The notes under the pieces were generated by a model. That model saw only the letters and a list, made by a program, of their open reading frames with translations, searched no databases and was not told the origin of the DNA. Below are positions 36,938-48,631 of a stretch of 64,000 nt of DNA, one piece after another. The first letter of the stretch is position 1; each line of letters starts with the position of its first letter. Position numbers and translations under genes: made by a program. This stretch comes from Kudoa neothunni. Taxonomy: Eukaryota; Cnidaria. The stretch lies in contig OZ199839.1 in the NCBI GenBank assembly GCA_964304625.1, positions 372,001 to 436,000 of the forward strand. The letters are read 5' to 3'.

Positions 36938-37239
36938 TTTCTATTGATTAGATTTATTTTTACTGTAAAACATGTGATAACTTATTCATCAAGTTGTATC
37001 ATTTATGTATACATATATATTGATGTAATTAATTATTGGATAGACTGTTTTTATTAGAAATTCTTCCATATATTCACCTTTAGTTTTATATTAATCGATG
37101 GGTTGGAAATAAACCTTATAAACCGAATTCAAAAAATAGAATTCAACACTTGTGAATGAGTCGACAATTGTCACCTTTAAATGAGTGTGAGGTCATTTTT
37201 GGCCGTAGGATGGAAATAGTAGTTTTACGAGTAGATTAC

Positions 37240-39535
37240 TTAACCCTCTAACACTTTTGGGGTGTAATACACCCCAGAACGATATTGTTATTGACACATC
37301 TTCCTTATTAGTTTTGCCTGTCGCTATAAATTCTAGCTATTCCTTTAGTTTATGTTACTCTTCAAATTTTAATTAAAAAAAATTGGAAAAAATAAAAATT
37401 TAAATAAAAAATACCCTCCAACACTTTTGGGGTGTAAAACACCCCAGATTTTTTTCGCTTAAATAATAGGAATAAATATATTTGTTACGGATACGTAATA
37501 TTAATGGCATGAAATCCATAGTTATTCCAAAATCATGAGATTCGTAAGGCAGTTACATGAGTTCGCCTGCGCAATAGTTATCCGATATAATAAATGCGCA
37601 CGCCTTGTATATTTGACACTGTGAAAATGAGCGGTCTTAGTGAGTATAGTGACGATTTATGTTCATCTGGCAGCGAATTCGAGGATCAAATTATAGAAGA
37701 GGATGAAATTACTGATGATGACGCTGAAATTCCGGAAGCACATGGCAACATGTTTACAAGCAAATGCGGAATTACGTGGAGCTTATCCAAGCCACCTACA
37801 ACTAAAACATGCCAAGAAAACATTATGAATTCCTTGCCTGGAGCTACAGCTTATGCAACGTCAAAGATACTATGCTTACTAGATTGCTTCCTCCTGTTTT
37901 TCAACAATGATATATGTCATCAGATTATTTCATTTACCAACGTGTTTGGAATACACCATTTTAAAGAAGATTAGATTGAATTAGACCTTGTGAAATTTAA
38001 AGGTTACCTTGGTCTTCTCGTATTGATGGCTACCCATAAAGACCGACAAGAGCCTTTATGCGAGCTCTTCGGTGTAAAAGAAGACAAGGAAATATACAGA
38101 AGGCTTTTTTCACTCAAATTACTCGAGAACTCCATTTCGATGATTTTAATACACGATTGGAACGAAAAAAAAATGATAAATTTTGCCCAATCCGTGACGT
38201 ATGGAATCAATGGGTTGATTTATTGCCCCGCTGTTTTTCACCAAATCAAGACGTAACCGTAGATAAGCAACTTGTTTCGTTCAAGGGAAGGTGCCCATTC
38301 CGACAGTACATGCCAATGAATCCGGCAAAATATGGCCTAAAGTTTTTTCTCTTAGTCGATCCAGTGGCAAATTATGTCTGTAACATCAGTGTATATCTTG
38401 GGAAAAATAACTATGAAACCATTCGACAATTCGGATTGAGTGAAAATGTTGTTCTCTCACTGTCTACGCCACTTTTCCATTCAGGTAGGAATGTTGTAGC
38501 GGACAATTTTTTTTCATCACTCTCCCTTGCGAAAAATTTATTGCAGAAAAAGCTTACCTTCCTGGGAACAGTTCGGAAAAACAAAAAAGAGATACCTCCT
38601 TGCCTTCTTCCCTCAAGAAAAAGAATCCTCTACAGTAGTACTTTCGTGTATTACGAAAAATTCATGTTGACGTCCTATGTTTGTAATAAGTCAAAAGCAG
38701 TAATTCTGTTGACTAGTGGTACTACTGATGATTCTGTTAGCGACGAGTCAACTAAGTGTAAGCCCCAAGTGATTCTAAACTATAACGAATCAAAAGGGGG
38801 AGTTGATAACATTGATAGGATGTTAGCGTCGGTTTCTGTACGCAAATTATTCACAAGAAGGTGGCCTCTAATAGTGTTTTTTAACATGGTTAATTTGTCT
38901 CTAATTAATGCATCTGCAATATTTAAGGATATTTTTAATGATAGTACCACAACTAGGCGTAATTTTTTGAAACAGATGTCCGAAGAACTTTACAATCCAT
39001 TATTGGCAAGAAATTCGTCCGAGAATAAAGTAATAAAAAAAACATCTAAGAAAATTCTCTTTCCGAAAAAGAATCCTCCTACGAGCTCCAAACAATCTAG
39101 ATGTGAGTACTGTGCACGAGGTAAAGATAAAAAACAAATAAATGGTGCCAGAGATGCTACAAATATTATTGTTTAGATCACCCCTCAAACATTTGTTTTA
39201 AGTGCAATTAGTAAAAATATTTTTTCTTGTTTGGTTGTATTCTCATTAATACGTGTTTCGAGTTAATCATGTTGTGCAAAAAACCTATTTATAAGCATTA
39301 AGTTGACCCATAATATCAAACGATTTTTTACGAACATCTTCCGATGTTGTTACGAAGAGATTTAATGCTTGAAGCTAGGGCATATTTTCCTCTGTTCGCT
39401 ACCGGCGATTTCGGCATTATCTTAAAATTATGATCATTCGATTTATCTAAGTATTATTATGCAATAAAAAAGTGGGGTGTTTTACACCCCCAAAGTGTTA
39501 AAGGTATATGTTTTTTTGGATAGTTAGAGGGTTAA
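37240..39535 (+). mobile_element. Near-complete piggyBac element with exact TTAA target duplication
   Basis: TTAA at 37240-37243 is followed by CCCTCTAACACTTTTGGGG. At the other end, read inward, TTAA (39532-39535) is followed by CCCTCTAACTATCC. Each side carries a 17-base palindrome of the form GGGGTGTNNNACACCCC type: 37259-37275, repeated at 37429-37445, and 39474-39490. The transposase lies between on the plus strand. About 2.3 kb, this is the youngest-looking transposon in the window. Confidence 0.92.
37594..39211 (+). pseudogene. piggyBac transposase, one stop and two frameshifts
   Basis: An ATG at 37594 or 37627 opens an acidic N-terminus. The frame meets a single TAG at 37972-37974 and continues (GYLGLLVLMATHKDRQEP). 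It shifts near 38105 into the 38058-39176 frame, which holds nearly all of the catalytic domain. That part has NDKFCPIRDVW, VDKQLVSFKGRCPFRQYMP (first Asp; the usual DEQ is DKQ), VADNFF (second Asp) and GGVDNIDRM (third Asp). Near 39145 another shift moves the C-terminal cysteine-rich domain (CEYC, then CQRCYKYYC and HPSNICFKCN) out of frame, with a TAG ending at 39211. All three catalytic Asp are preserved, so inactivation looks recent. Confidence 0.9.
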
Positions 39536-41654
39536 TATCATGCTTTTGTGAATGCGCATGTGCGCACGTGCGTGCGCACATTGGGAAAATTTGGCGGTTG
39601 CGCGAACACTTTTTCTGGTTTTTATTCATTCTCTCGTCGCACTAATAATAACGTTCATAGACAGATCTGAAAAAATTTCGTAATAATTTTCTTATTTTTC
39701 ACAGAGTATTTTGAAAATAAACAAGGTAGTTTAAGATAGAATTATTTTCTCGACAAGAAATTTGTTATTTCTCTTGTTTTAAACGAAGTTTATATTATTT
39801 TCCAAAAGGAAAAATTTTACTCTGTAACGTGTTCCAGTATTTCGGTGTGATGGATCTTGAATAATTTCTTTATTCCTTTTAGATTTTCTATTTAATTTGT
39901 TCAATTTTAGAATAACTCTCAAAGCAAACTCATGGAACTGTCCTCGAATGTTCGATCCATTGTTTCACTCTTATATCGAGTAGTTGGAATTTTTTTCTGA
40001 GAGATTTGCGATAAAATCTTAAATCGCCTAAAATAAAGTCAGAAAATATTTTTGATTCCGTTGACACAATTGTTTTCAATGTGCTGATTGATTTAAGGCC
40101 GGAGCGCTTAACGATGTTCGCTTTAGAGCCACTCTTTGATCCAAATTTTTCCAATTATTAAATAATCAACACGTTTTCTTCAAGTAAGCGCTAATTTTTC
40201 CTATTTTTCCCGCCAAAAAAATTATTGCTCAAATTTATAATAATATTTCTCAATATATTTTACTCTTATCTCTCAATTCAAATCTATAGTTAATCCGTAT
40301 ATTTTGAATTTTTCAAAAATTTCTAAAACTGCGCGATAACCCTGTGCTAATATAAATGATGAAGTCTCTTTCCACAACAATGACAAATGCGCAGAGATTA
40401 TAAGATTAATTTTATTCCCATTAGTTTCGTATGTTATTAAGCGAATAACAAAATTTTAATCAATCATACTATTTTTCTATATTTTATTTTACCATAAAAA
40501 CAGTTTATACGACTAATTCTAGCGCTTAAAAACAAATGCTACAACTTGGAAAGAATTCAATGCTATATGTGATTTTTAAAATAAGCTATTGATTATAAAT
40601 AACTTTTTACTTTATTTCTCATATTTATTTTTGGTAACAAATATTTTGGTAAACGATTGCACTATTAGAGAAAACAAGTTATCGATGAGTCCTGACAAGA
40701 TGACTAATGATGTAATAATGAGAATAATTTTATGGTTTTTCTCCTTACAACTGAAAATTTCGTTAGAGATTTGTAACTCTGCTAATCTCATAATACCATT
40801 GACATCAAAGTTCAACTTTTTAGTTCATTTTAAATTTAACTATGCCATGGTTATCAAAAATGTGGACGCAATGTTTTACGACCGTTCTTTATTTCGTACC
40901 AACTACCACGTAACCACCTACTAAGATTGGTAAAACCATCTGAGGTCAGTATAGAAACAGTTATGATCCTCATATGGATCATGAATGTATAAATTGAGGC
41001 CGTAATTTTTGATTAAAATCGATATACGTCGAAAAGCGTAGAATTTTTTAAAATATTTCCACATTTTCTGTTTTATTATGGGAAGAAAACGCAGACGAAT
41101 CGACAATTATATAGCCGAATAAACAGATTATTTAAATGAGGAAATCGATCTAATAAATATACTAAAATTTGTTAACGTCGATCAACGAGAAATTCCACAA
41201 CAATAGTTGTTGAAACTTTCACCCCATAAAAATGATAAAATGATAGGTCATGGGTTTATTGAGAATAAACAAATCGAAGTATTTCGTATTGTCTAGAGTA
41301 GGCCAAGATTTGGTGCATACATTGATGTCATCTAAAGCAATGGAAAAAAGTTTCTCAAAATTTATGCAATGATTCTAGCGTTTTAATGAATCAGAATGCT
41401 CTAAATATGTTATTTATAGTTGTTTCATTGACATTTAGATTAATAATAAAATTAATGTTGCGCGTGCGCGAGTTTTTTAATAGGCGTCGAATTTTTTAAA
41501 AACAATCGTCGAAAATTATGGCTTATGGTTATAAACAATAATTAAACCGAATCAAAACATAATTTTGCATCTGAATATGGCGAATAAAATAATGAATCGA
41601 ACTTCAATGAATTCATTCAAAACTCACAATGACACCAAAATGTACGAAAATAAT
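39536..41654. other. Intergenic, nothing firmly supported
   Basis: AT-rich DNA. A 74-codon minus-strand ORF at 39930-40154 is Lys/Arg/Ser-rich. It has no recognisable motif and no splice partners, so it is not called. Confidence 0.4.
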
Positions 41655-42571
41655 AACTACCAAATATGGGGTAGAAAATTACCCCATTTTTTTATTTGAT
41701 AAAATTGTCTCAAATAAAAGTCAGCATTGACTGACTAAATATGAAGAAGATTCATCGAATAAATTTTAAATAAATGACCAATTAATAAAGTTATATTCTA
41801 TGTACGCGTGCGCTAATTTAATGTTGTTACATTTCCGTGGAGTGTGATTATATTTAAAGGTGTATTTCTGCGGTTTTTTAGTTTTTACGTTTAATTCAAA
41901 TTTTATAACAGCTGCCAATTAATTTATCTTATTTTAAACAACGCTGTGTAAAACTGCGCGGGAAAACACAAAATGATGGAAAACAGTGCTTATTTCACAA
42001 AAAAGTTATCATGTAGGTTTTTAAACACTTTATAAAACATAACAATTGTTAAAATATTATATCATATGTCTTTTTAATGCTCTCTACAATACGAAACTAA
42101 GAATATTGTTTAATAGTTTTCACATATGTTTTTGGATGCTCTGAAAAACGTAAGAATAAGCAAACCGATGAAAATTCAACGTATTTTTAGTAACTGGTAT
42201 AAAAATGATGGGAGAATGGAGAGCTATCGTTGTATTCTGAAGAGAGCGACATGCTTATATCTGTGTTGCGCATGCGGGCTGGCATCGCGTATATAATGTT
42301 TCGTTATTTATTCATTATTTACTCGATAGAATTTCCGGAAATTTTTAAAAATGACATTTATCAATATTTTAAATAATTTTATTTGGAAGTTGTTTTTACA
42401 TTAACTTTGTTGATATATGACAACAAAAATTCAACTCATTTTTCCGAAAGTTTTCATAGAGATAAAAGATTACAAAAAGTGAAGAAGATTTATGCTCCAT
42501 TTATACGCTTTAACATTGTTGGCAAAATTCACTTGTGGTAGAAATCTACCCCATTTTACTTAAAAGGTTAA
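41655..42571 (+). mobile_element. TTAA MITE family R5, second direct copy
   Basis: Starts at GGGGTAGAAAATTACCCC without an obvious left TTAA. It ends GGTAGAAATCTACCCCATTT, then ACTTAAAAGG and TTAA (42568-42571). It is collinear with 33900-34810 apart from small indels. Confidence 0.8.
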
Positions 42572-43407
42572 CTAACTTAGTGGAAGTGATTGTAGCAAAT
42601 TATTTAATTAGATAATTTTTAGTGGAGTAATTTCATTGTTTAAAATAGGGCCGATCTGTTTATATTAAACACCATTCCAAAAAATATAAATGAAAAAGTT
42701 TCTTTGTACGATTTTTTTGTGATTTTTAGTTTGCATGGCTTGTGTGCCCCCCCCATAGTTCAGTTAATTCATATGCTTCATTTCTTCAAATAGTCTAAAT
42801 ATTTTTGGGCGAATTTTTTAATTAATCATGTTCCAAATTGTAAATTTAACGTAAACAGTCATTTTAACTTTTGTATAAAAAATTACAGCTTCTTTATGTT
42901 TACGGACGAATTAATATTAGTCTGGCTTCTAAAATATCTTGGAGAGGAATTAGAACCATAATCTATCTAAAATAGATAAATTTTATAATAAACTTGCTAT
43001 TGTTCCCCGATGACCGAATGAAAAATCATGGACAAGATCAGACCCGGGTCATATTATCCCTGTTTTAGATCCCTTCCGAAAACCTTAGAAGGGTCTGTAA
43101 CGTTAGGAAGATTTCTATATCAAAGATAACATTTAAATTTATTTATTATGTCAAATTGTTAATGCCTTAAAATAATTATTTATTTGGGTCGAAAATGACC
43201 CAAGATGAATTTAAATATAATAATACTTTAACATAAAAAAATATCGTGTATAGAAGTAAATTTACAACGATAAATTAAATTTTTTAATGTTGATCAATAT
43301 AACTTTTAAAGAGTGACCTTTTCTCTGGAGTCATTTTTGACCCCAAACTCAGTATGAATGTTAAATCATGTTTTTAAATAATCGTACGCATGCGAAAAAC
43401 AGATAGC
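42572..43407. other. Intergenic with a possible piggyBac-type terminus
   Basis: GGTCGAAAATGACCC at 43188 and GGAGTCATTTTTGACCCC at 43328-43345 followed by TTAA near 43366 resemble piggyBac-type ends. I could not pair them. The rest is featureless 5' flank of ETFB. Confidence 0.4.
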
Positions 43408-44392
43408 ATGAGTGCTATCAGAGCTTTAGTTGGTTGCAAAAAAGTTATTGATTACACTGTTAAAGTATGCACTGTTTTTTCTATTCAAAAATTACGCTTA
43501 CAGATAAGGGTGAACAGAGAGAAAACATCTGTTGTTACCAAAGATGTAAAACATAGTTTAAATCCATTCGATGAGGTTGCCATAGAGCAAGTACCTTCGC
43601 GGATTTTTGGTAAAATATTGAATGAGACTAGGCGGTTGTTATGAAATCCAAAGGATGGATAGACGAAGTAACTGCTATCACGTGTGGCCCAACATCTCAC
43701 AAAGTTCAATATAGTCTTTTCTATTAGATTTTTATTCATAGCTATAATTAAAGGATGTTTTACTAAATGCTTTATCGATGGGAGCAGACGAAGCTATCCA
43801 TGTATTAGTTCCTGATGACGCTTGTTTACAACCATATGCAGTGGCCGAATTGCTTAAGGCTGTAGTTATGAAACATAAATTTAATATGGTGGTCGTTGGA
43901 AAACAAGTTTTTTGACGCTGGTTGGTTAATTTTTAAATACATGCAAGGCTATTGACGACGATTGTCAACAAACTGGTCAACTACTTGCTGGTATGCTAGA
44001 ATGGCCCCAAGTCATAGCGATTTCAAACATTTTAAAACAACAAACAGGATTTGTCGTGAATTGTGAAGTTGATGGAGGTGTGGAGACATATTTTATTGAA
44101 CCCCCATGCGTTCTAACAACCAGTCTACAACTCATAAAACCTCGATATCCTTCAATGATCAACATTATGGTGCTTTTGAAATGTGCAATTTGGAGTAAAT
44201 AATGATTTACCACATAATTAGAAAGCGAGGAAAAAGAAAATCTTGGTGGAAGATTTCAAAAATCTATCGGTCGATATAACGCCTAAAATAAAAATTTTAT
44301 CTGTAGAACAACCAGAATTAACAAGAAAAGGGACAGTCGTTGGCTCGTTTTCTGAGTTGATGGATGAGTTGGCGAAAAAGGGCTTGCTATGA
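43408..44392 (+). CDS. ETFB: Electron transfer flavoprotein beta subunit (253 aa, 6 exons)
   Basis: Exons 43408-43464, 43504-43590, 43632-43703, 43754-43906, 43948-44169 and 44222-44392 join in phase 0 throughout and give 253 residues (human 255). ETFB pairs with ETFA in the mitochondrial matrix. The heterodimer passes electrons from acyl-CoA and other flavin dehydrogenases to ETF-QO; the beta subunit binds AMP. Diagnostic segments are CKKVIDYTVK at the N-terminus, KHSLNPFDEVAIEQ, GADEAIHVLVP, GKQAIDDDCQQTGQLLAG with WPQ (the ETF beta signature), CEVDGGVET and the basic KARKKKI segment. I chose the second ATG (43408) because it aligns exactly with the usual start; an in-frame ATG at 43390 would add six residues. 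All introns are 39-52 bp. Confidence 0.95.
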
Positions 44393-44511
44393 TTCTCCTT
44401 TTTTAATTTGTTGGAAATTGTTATATATTATATCGGTGCCTGTTGGTGTCTAATTTTTAAGATTCTTAAATGAATTTTTCTTTCTAATTTTAATAGCGCG
44501 CTATTACAAGG

Positions 44512-44600
44512 TTAACCTTATAAGTAAAGTGGGATAGATTTCTACTCCAAACAAATTTTACCAACAATATTATAGCGTATTAATGGAACACAACTCCTCG
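44512..44600 (-). mobile_element. TTAA MITE family R5, terminal fragment
   Basis: TTAACCTTATAAGTAAAGTG, then GGATAGATTTCTACTCC, is the reverse complement of the right end of the R5 copy at 33900-34810. The match continues about 90 bases and then stops. Confidence 0.7.
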
Positions 44601-45740
44601 GTAATGGGGGAGTGTGTTGCTCCCATTTTTCGCCCTTTTTGCACATGTGCGACAATCCCGATTTTATTTTAAATCAATCATTAATTATTTCAAACTTATG
44701 GTCGAATAACAATTAGCCCATAATTCACTTCTAAAATTGTTGCTATAATGCACGTTCGGCTTCAATCAGTGCGCGTGCATATGAATTCGTTAAGTAGTTT
44801 TGTTTCATTTTCCATATAAATTTAATTTAACAGCCATGATTAAACATGTTTTTGCGTTATTTTAAATTTATATTAATAGTTGCAACGTTGCGAAAATAAA
44901 AATAGTTGTTTATTATTTCACAAAACAACTAAAGTATATTAATTTCGTTTGCCAAAGTTTCCTAGATTTCTGCGGTCGTAAAATCATTTATCATAATGTT
45001 TTTTAGTTCATATATTATTTTTCATATTCTATACCGATTCAAACTAAGCTAATCCAAAAATATATCACATTTATTATTAATTTTCTTTCAAAAACGTATT
45101 AACTAAGAGTTAATTCACAATAACTTTTAATATTGTACATGAAATTCATGAATTTGCAGTTCTACGTGAATTTTTAAATAGTTGATAAAGTCATTGTGAA
45201 TATATAAAATGATTTCAAGGGAACTCTTTATAATGGTTTCTTCGATAATTTTTCTTTAACAAAGAAGATGTTCTTTAATGAGTCATACAAAAGTAAAATA
45301 TGCCCTAATTTAATCATTTTCATATTGTGTGTAATTTAAGTTGGGTGATTTCATTTATAGATTTTAGCTTTCTACATTAAAAACATTACGTAAAATAAAT
45401 TAAAAAATAATACTTCATGTGTTATCACATTATTATGAGATTAAAAAGATACTACAATAATAAACGATTCCGTTTAAAAATAATCCTAAAATATAGAGGG
45501 AATTATAAAGCTCTTAATTTAAAAATTATATTTACTTTCAATTTAGCGTTGCGTATAGAATAAAAATCATGAATTTAAAGAACGAAAACATGGAATTATT
45601 ATTCAGTTAGTTCTAAGACATAGGGTAGAGTGTATTTATGGATTTTAAAATAAAATCGAAAAATTCCCATTTATTTCTGAACTTCGATCGCATCCATTCT
45701 TCGTGAAGATATGGATCTAGATACACCCTGGGGTCACAAC
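44601..45740. other. Intergenic, nothing supported
   Basis: AT-rich DNA without recognisable genes, RNA genes or repeats. Confidence 0.4.
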
Positions 45741-46075
45741 TCATCTGTCGTAATGACTTGCTCTTAAGATGGTGTCACGCAACTTCCACTGTATTTGTGT
45801 GGTAACCCTCTCTTGTGACGTATTCTTTGGGATGGGTAACACTTTATGAGTAAATCCGTACATTCCAAGAGTGTGATATGCTTTCCACTCATCAGTAAAG
45901 AATGTGAAACCAGGCTCAACTTCATGGCGTATTAATGGTATCAATGTACTCGCACCCCTTCTTTGAAAAATAAATAATCTAGATTCTAATGGACTTCTCT
46001 TGTCTTCATTATCGAAGGAGCATTCACATACCTCGACCATCAAAGACCCTTCGATACGATTACCATAACACTCAA
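45741..46075 (-). pseudogene. Merlin (IS1016/ISXO2-like) transposase C-terminal fragment
   Basis: The minus-strand frame holds RRGASTLIPLI, then HEVEPGFTFFTDEWKAYHTL and GFTHKVL. That is the second catalytic Asp block (typically SDxWxAY) plus the following His block of the IS1016/ISXO2 family. The Glu-containing block is degraded (TTQIQWKLRDTIL in place of HTNxIExxW). The N-terminal half is missing. Confidence 0.75.
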
Positions 46076-46452
46076 CAGTGGGGTAATTTGGATAAGGTTT
46101 TTGTCAGTTAACAAACCTATTAGTTTCTCGTTGTTGGGTAAAATGTTGTAAAATTGGCGCTGGCTATTGATAAACACCATAGCGAAGATTCGGTAAATGT
46201 TGTGTTAACTAAAGTGAAAACTACCCTGAAAATGTTAAAAATGCATTATTTATTCTTAGATACAAATAAAGAATACATTAATTATCAGGAGCTAATAAGA
46301 CAAATTATACATATAGTTTAAATAATTTTATGTAAAAACCAATATTTAGGGGAGATATCTGTTCAAAGTTTGTCCATAGTACGTTTCTAAGAAAGTAACT
46401 AAAGAAAATAATAATAATGATTCGGGAATAGTTTTAACGTTCTCCGAGTCTC

Positions 46453-46734
46453 TTATAAGTCTCGCTTTGGGTAAATTGTTGTTGTGGCTTCTGTTCTTTC
46501 CCCTACATCGTTCTCCAAAACTCCATTCAAAGCCACTCTTTGATTTACAAAATTTTGGAAATTTTTCAAAAGAATTTTCTTTCTCGATTTCGGAGTCAGA
46601 TGAAGAAACACTTCCTTTAACATTATCGTCACAATAAGACGCATAGATAATGATCCTTCAAATTCGAGATCACTGTCAAATTCCTCCTTATCGATATGAT
46701 AACTCAATAAATCATCAGAATGTTCGCTAGACAT
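46453..46734 (-). pseudogene. piggyBac transposase N-terminal fragment
   Basis: The minus-strand ATG (46734) opens an acidic segment (SSEHSDDLLSYHIDKEEFDS). A change of frame near 46645 gives SSSDSEIEKENSF and then KSKSGFEWSFGERCRGK, which resembles the basic W-containing linker before the piggyBac catalytic domain. Nothing of the DDE core follows. Confidence 0.5.
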
Positions 46735-48239
46735 TATCCTTAAAAGGTCCTATACTACAAAAAATAAATCTGCTATGTATTATTATTATTATTGTTTATT
46801 TAAACGATAAAGAGGTATTCAAATTTGAGTTTCTAATCCTATGATAATCTCTTTACCGTATCGATAATAATCGTCATGAGATTCAAACTTAAGATAAAAT
46901 TGATGTTAACGATTAATTTCAATAAAATAAAATTAATACAGTAAGAGACCAATTTCACGTAATCCCCTCGATCACGTCCAATTTCACTCACCTGCGTGCG
47001 CAATTATTCAGAAAAAATTGGCATTTAATAATGATTAAATTGCGTTTGTAAAGGCTAATTAACTATATATTAATTTTTAAACGATAATTAAAACTCGAGA
47101 AACGTGTTAACTGCACAAAAATATTTTTCAACGATCTATGAAATACTCTTCTTGCTGCTATCGGTAGAATAAGGCAGTTTCGTCTACACTGTAAAAATAA
47201 TTTTCAGAGTATCTTTTAAAAAATTTTCTGATTTAATTGATCTATTACGAAGTAGTTTCAGATGTAGAAACAGTAGATTAGCTAATAAAATTTGATTTTT
47301 TAATGTTGGACTTTTTTTTAAAAGAGCGAAACCTACCATGAATTGCACACGAAGGTAAACCTTTTTCTTTGATCAATTGATTTCTCTTGATAATTATCGT
47401 GACGACGCTTACTACAATATTTCTGCTTCGTGTCCACCCAATCCACTCATCCATTTTCATCAACAGAATTAAATTGTCTTGCATGCATATGATTTCTATT
47501 TTTAGATTGTACAACCACTTATAGGTTTAGATTATTTTATTTTTCATCTCTAGGATGCCATTAGGAGTCGGGATAATAGATATTTTAAAATGTGATACAG
47601 TGACCGTTTTTGGGTCGTTAGATTGAAGACTTTCATAATAATTAGTAATATTGTACTCTTCGACAATAGGTATAGGTATAGTTATAGGAGTTTATGGCAT
47701 TAAATATTGATTTAACAAAATAATAAACATGAAATAATCGAAAAAATACGTGAAAATAGCCAACCACGTGATTTTCAACTACGTTATTTAGCAACTTTTT
47801 AAAATAATTTTTATAAAACCTTTGATTGAAATATTATAAGAAACATATTACGTAAACAATGACTAATAAATATTCTAACTAAATTGGTTTTTAAAAAGTG
47901 CGTGAAATTGGTTACCTACTACTGTATTTAAAATTTAAATATTTTAATTAATTATATTTATAATCCGAAATCTGAAATAACCTTTTTTCCAGGTATATCA
48001 AAAACATGCCCCCAAAAAAATCAATAATTATTTTATTATAAAAAAATTGTTAAAATTTTGAAAAACGGAATTTAAGCGTTATTTCATTTATTAGGAATTC
48101 GTGAAATAATCAAATTCTTGAACAGTAAAAACACTGAAATACTAAAATTGGGATCAGAATTGACCCCGCTTCGTCCCGTAAGGGTTAAAAATGGCAGAGG
48201 GTATTGGCACGGTAACTTTAATCCTAAATGGCATGTACG
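46735..48239. other. Intergenic with a possible piggyBac terminus
   Basis: GGTCAATT-type sequence read inward from TTAA near 48184-48187 (CCCTTACGGGACGAAGCGGG) looks like a piggyBac end, perhaps belonging to the N-terminal fragment at 46.5-46.7 kb. No gene is seen. Confidence 0.4.
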
Positions 48240-48375
48240 CATATACACTAAGAATTTTTAATCCCAACAACCCACTCACAAGGTGAAAGCAGAATTAATC
48301 TTTTAGAATCTGCTTTACTTAATTATTTCTGACTCTTGGCTTCGCTTTTAGGGTTCAGAAATAATTAGATATACA
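48240..48375 (+). repeat. Foldback repeat family R4, copy B
   Basis: Contains TTTTTAATCCCAACAACCC, TTTTAGAATCTGCT and hairpin arms TTAATTATTTCTGAC and TCAGAAATAATTA around a short loop. Same layout as 54420-54560. Confidence 0.7.
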
Positions 48376-48404
48376 ATATTTATTCGAAAATAAGATCCGA
48401 TATT

Positions 48405-48631
48405 AAATTAACCCTTTATGGACCAACTTGTGGCGCTCACGATTTGGACCACCTGGGGTTTATGGAGCTCAGGAATTTAAAAATATCAATCATATGATTA
48501 TGAATTTTAGAAAGAATATGTTCATTACTCAATTCATCAGTAGAACTTTCTTCTAATGCATTTATATTTTCTAAGAAATCGTTTAGTTCACCATATGTTA
48601 TACTTTCGCAGCTCGATGACATTTTAATCAT
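48405..48631 (-). mobile_element. Possible piggyBac terminus fused to an N-terminal fragment
   Basis: TTAACCCTTTATGGACCAAC near 48408 has the form of a piggyBac end. A minus-strand ORF (48631-48437) begins with an acidic Ser/Glu-rich stretch (MIKMSSSCESITYGELNDFL) and runs directly into that terminus. This is what an internal deletion removing the catalytic domain would leave. The opposite end was not found. Confidence 0.35.

Noticed and set aside
39930-40154. 74-codon basic ORF on the minus strand
   Set aside because: No motif, no splice partners, no homology I recognise; consistent with chance in a less stop-rich patch.
40589-40924. 111-codon plus-strand ORF
   Set aside because: Low-complexity hydrophobic/Asn-rich composition typical of AT-rich non-coding DNA; overlaps another ORF on the opposite strand.
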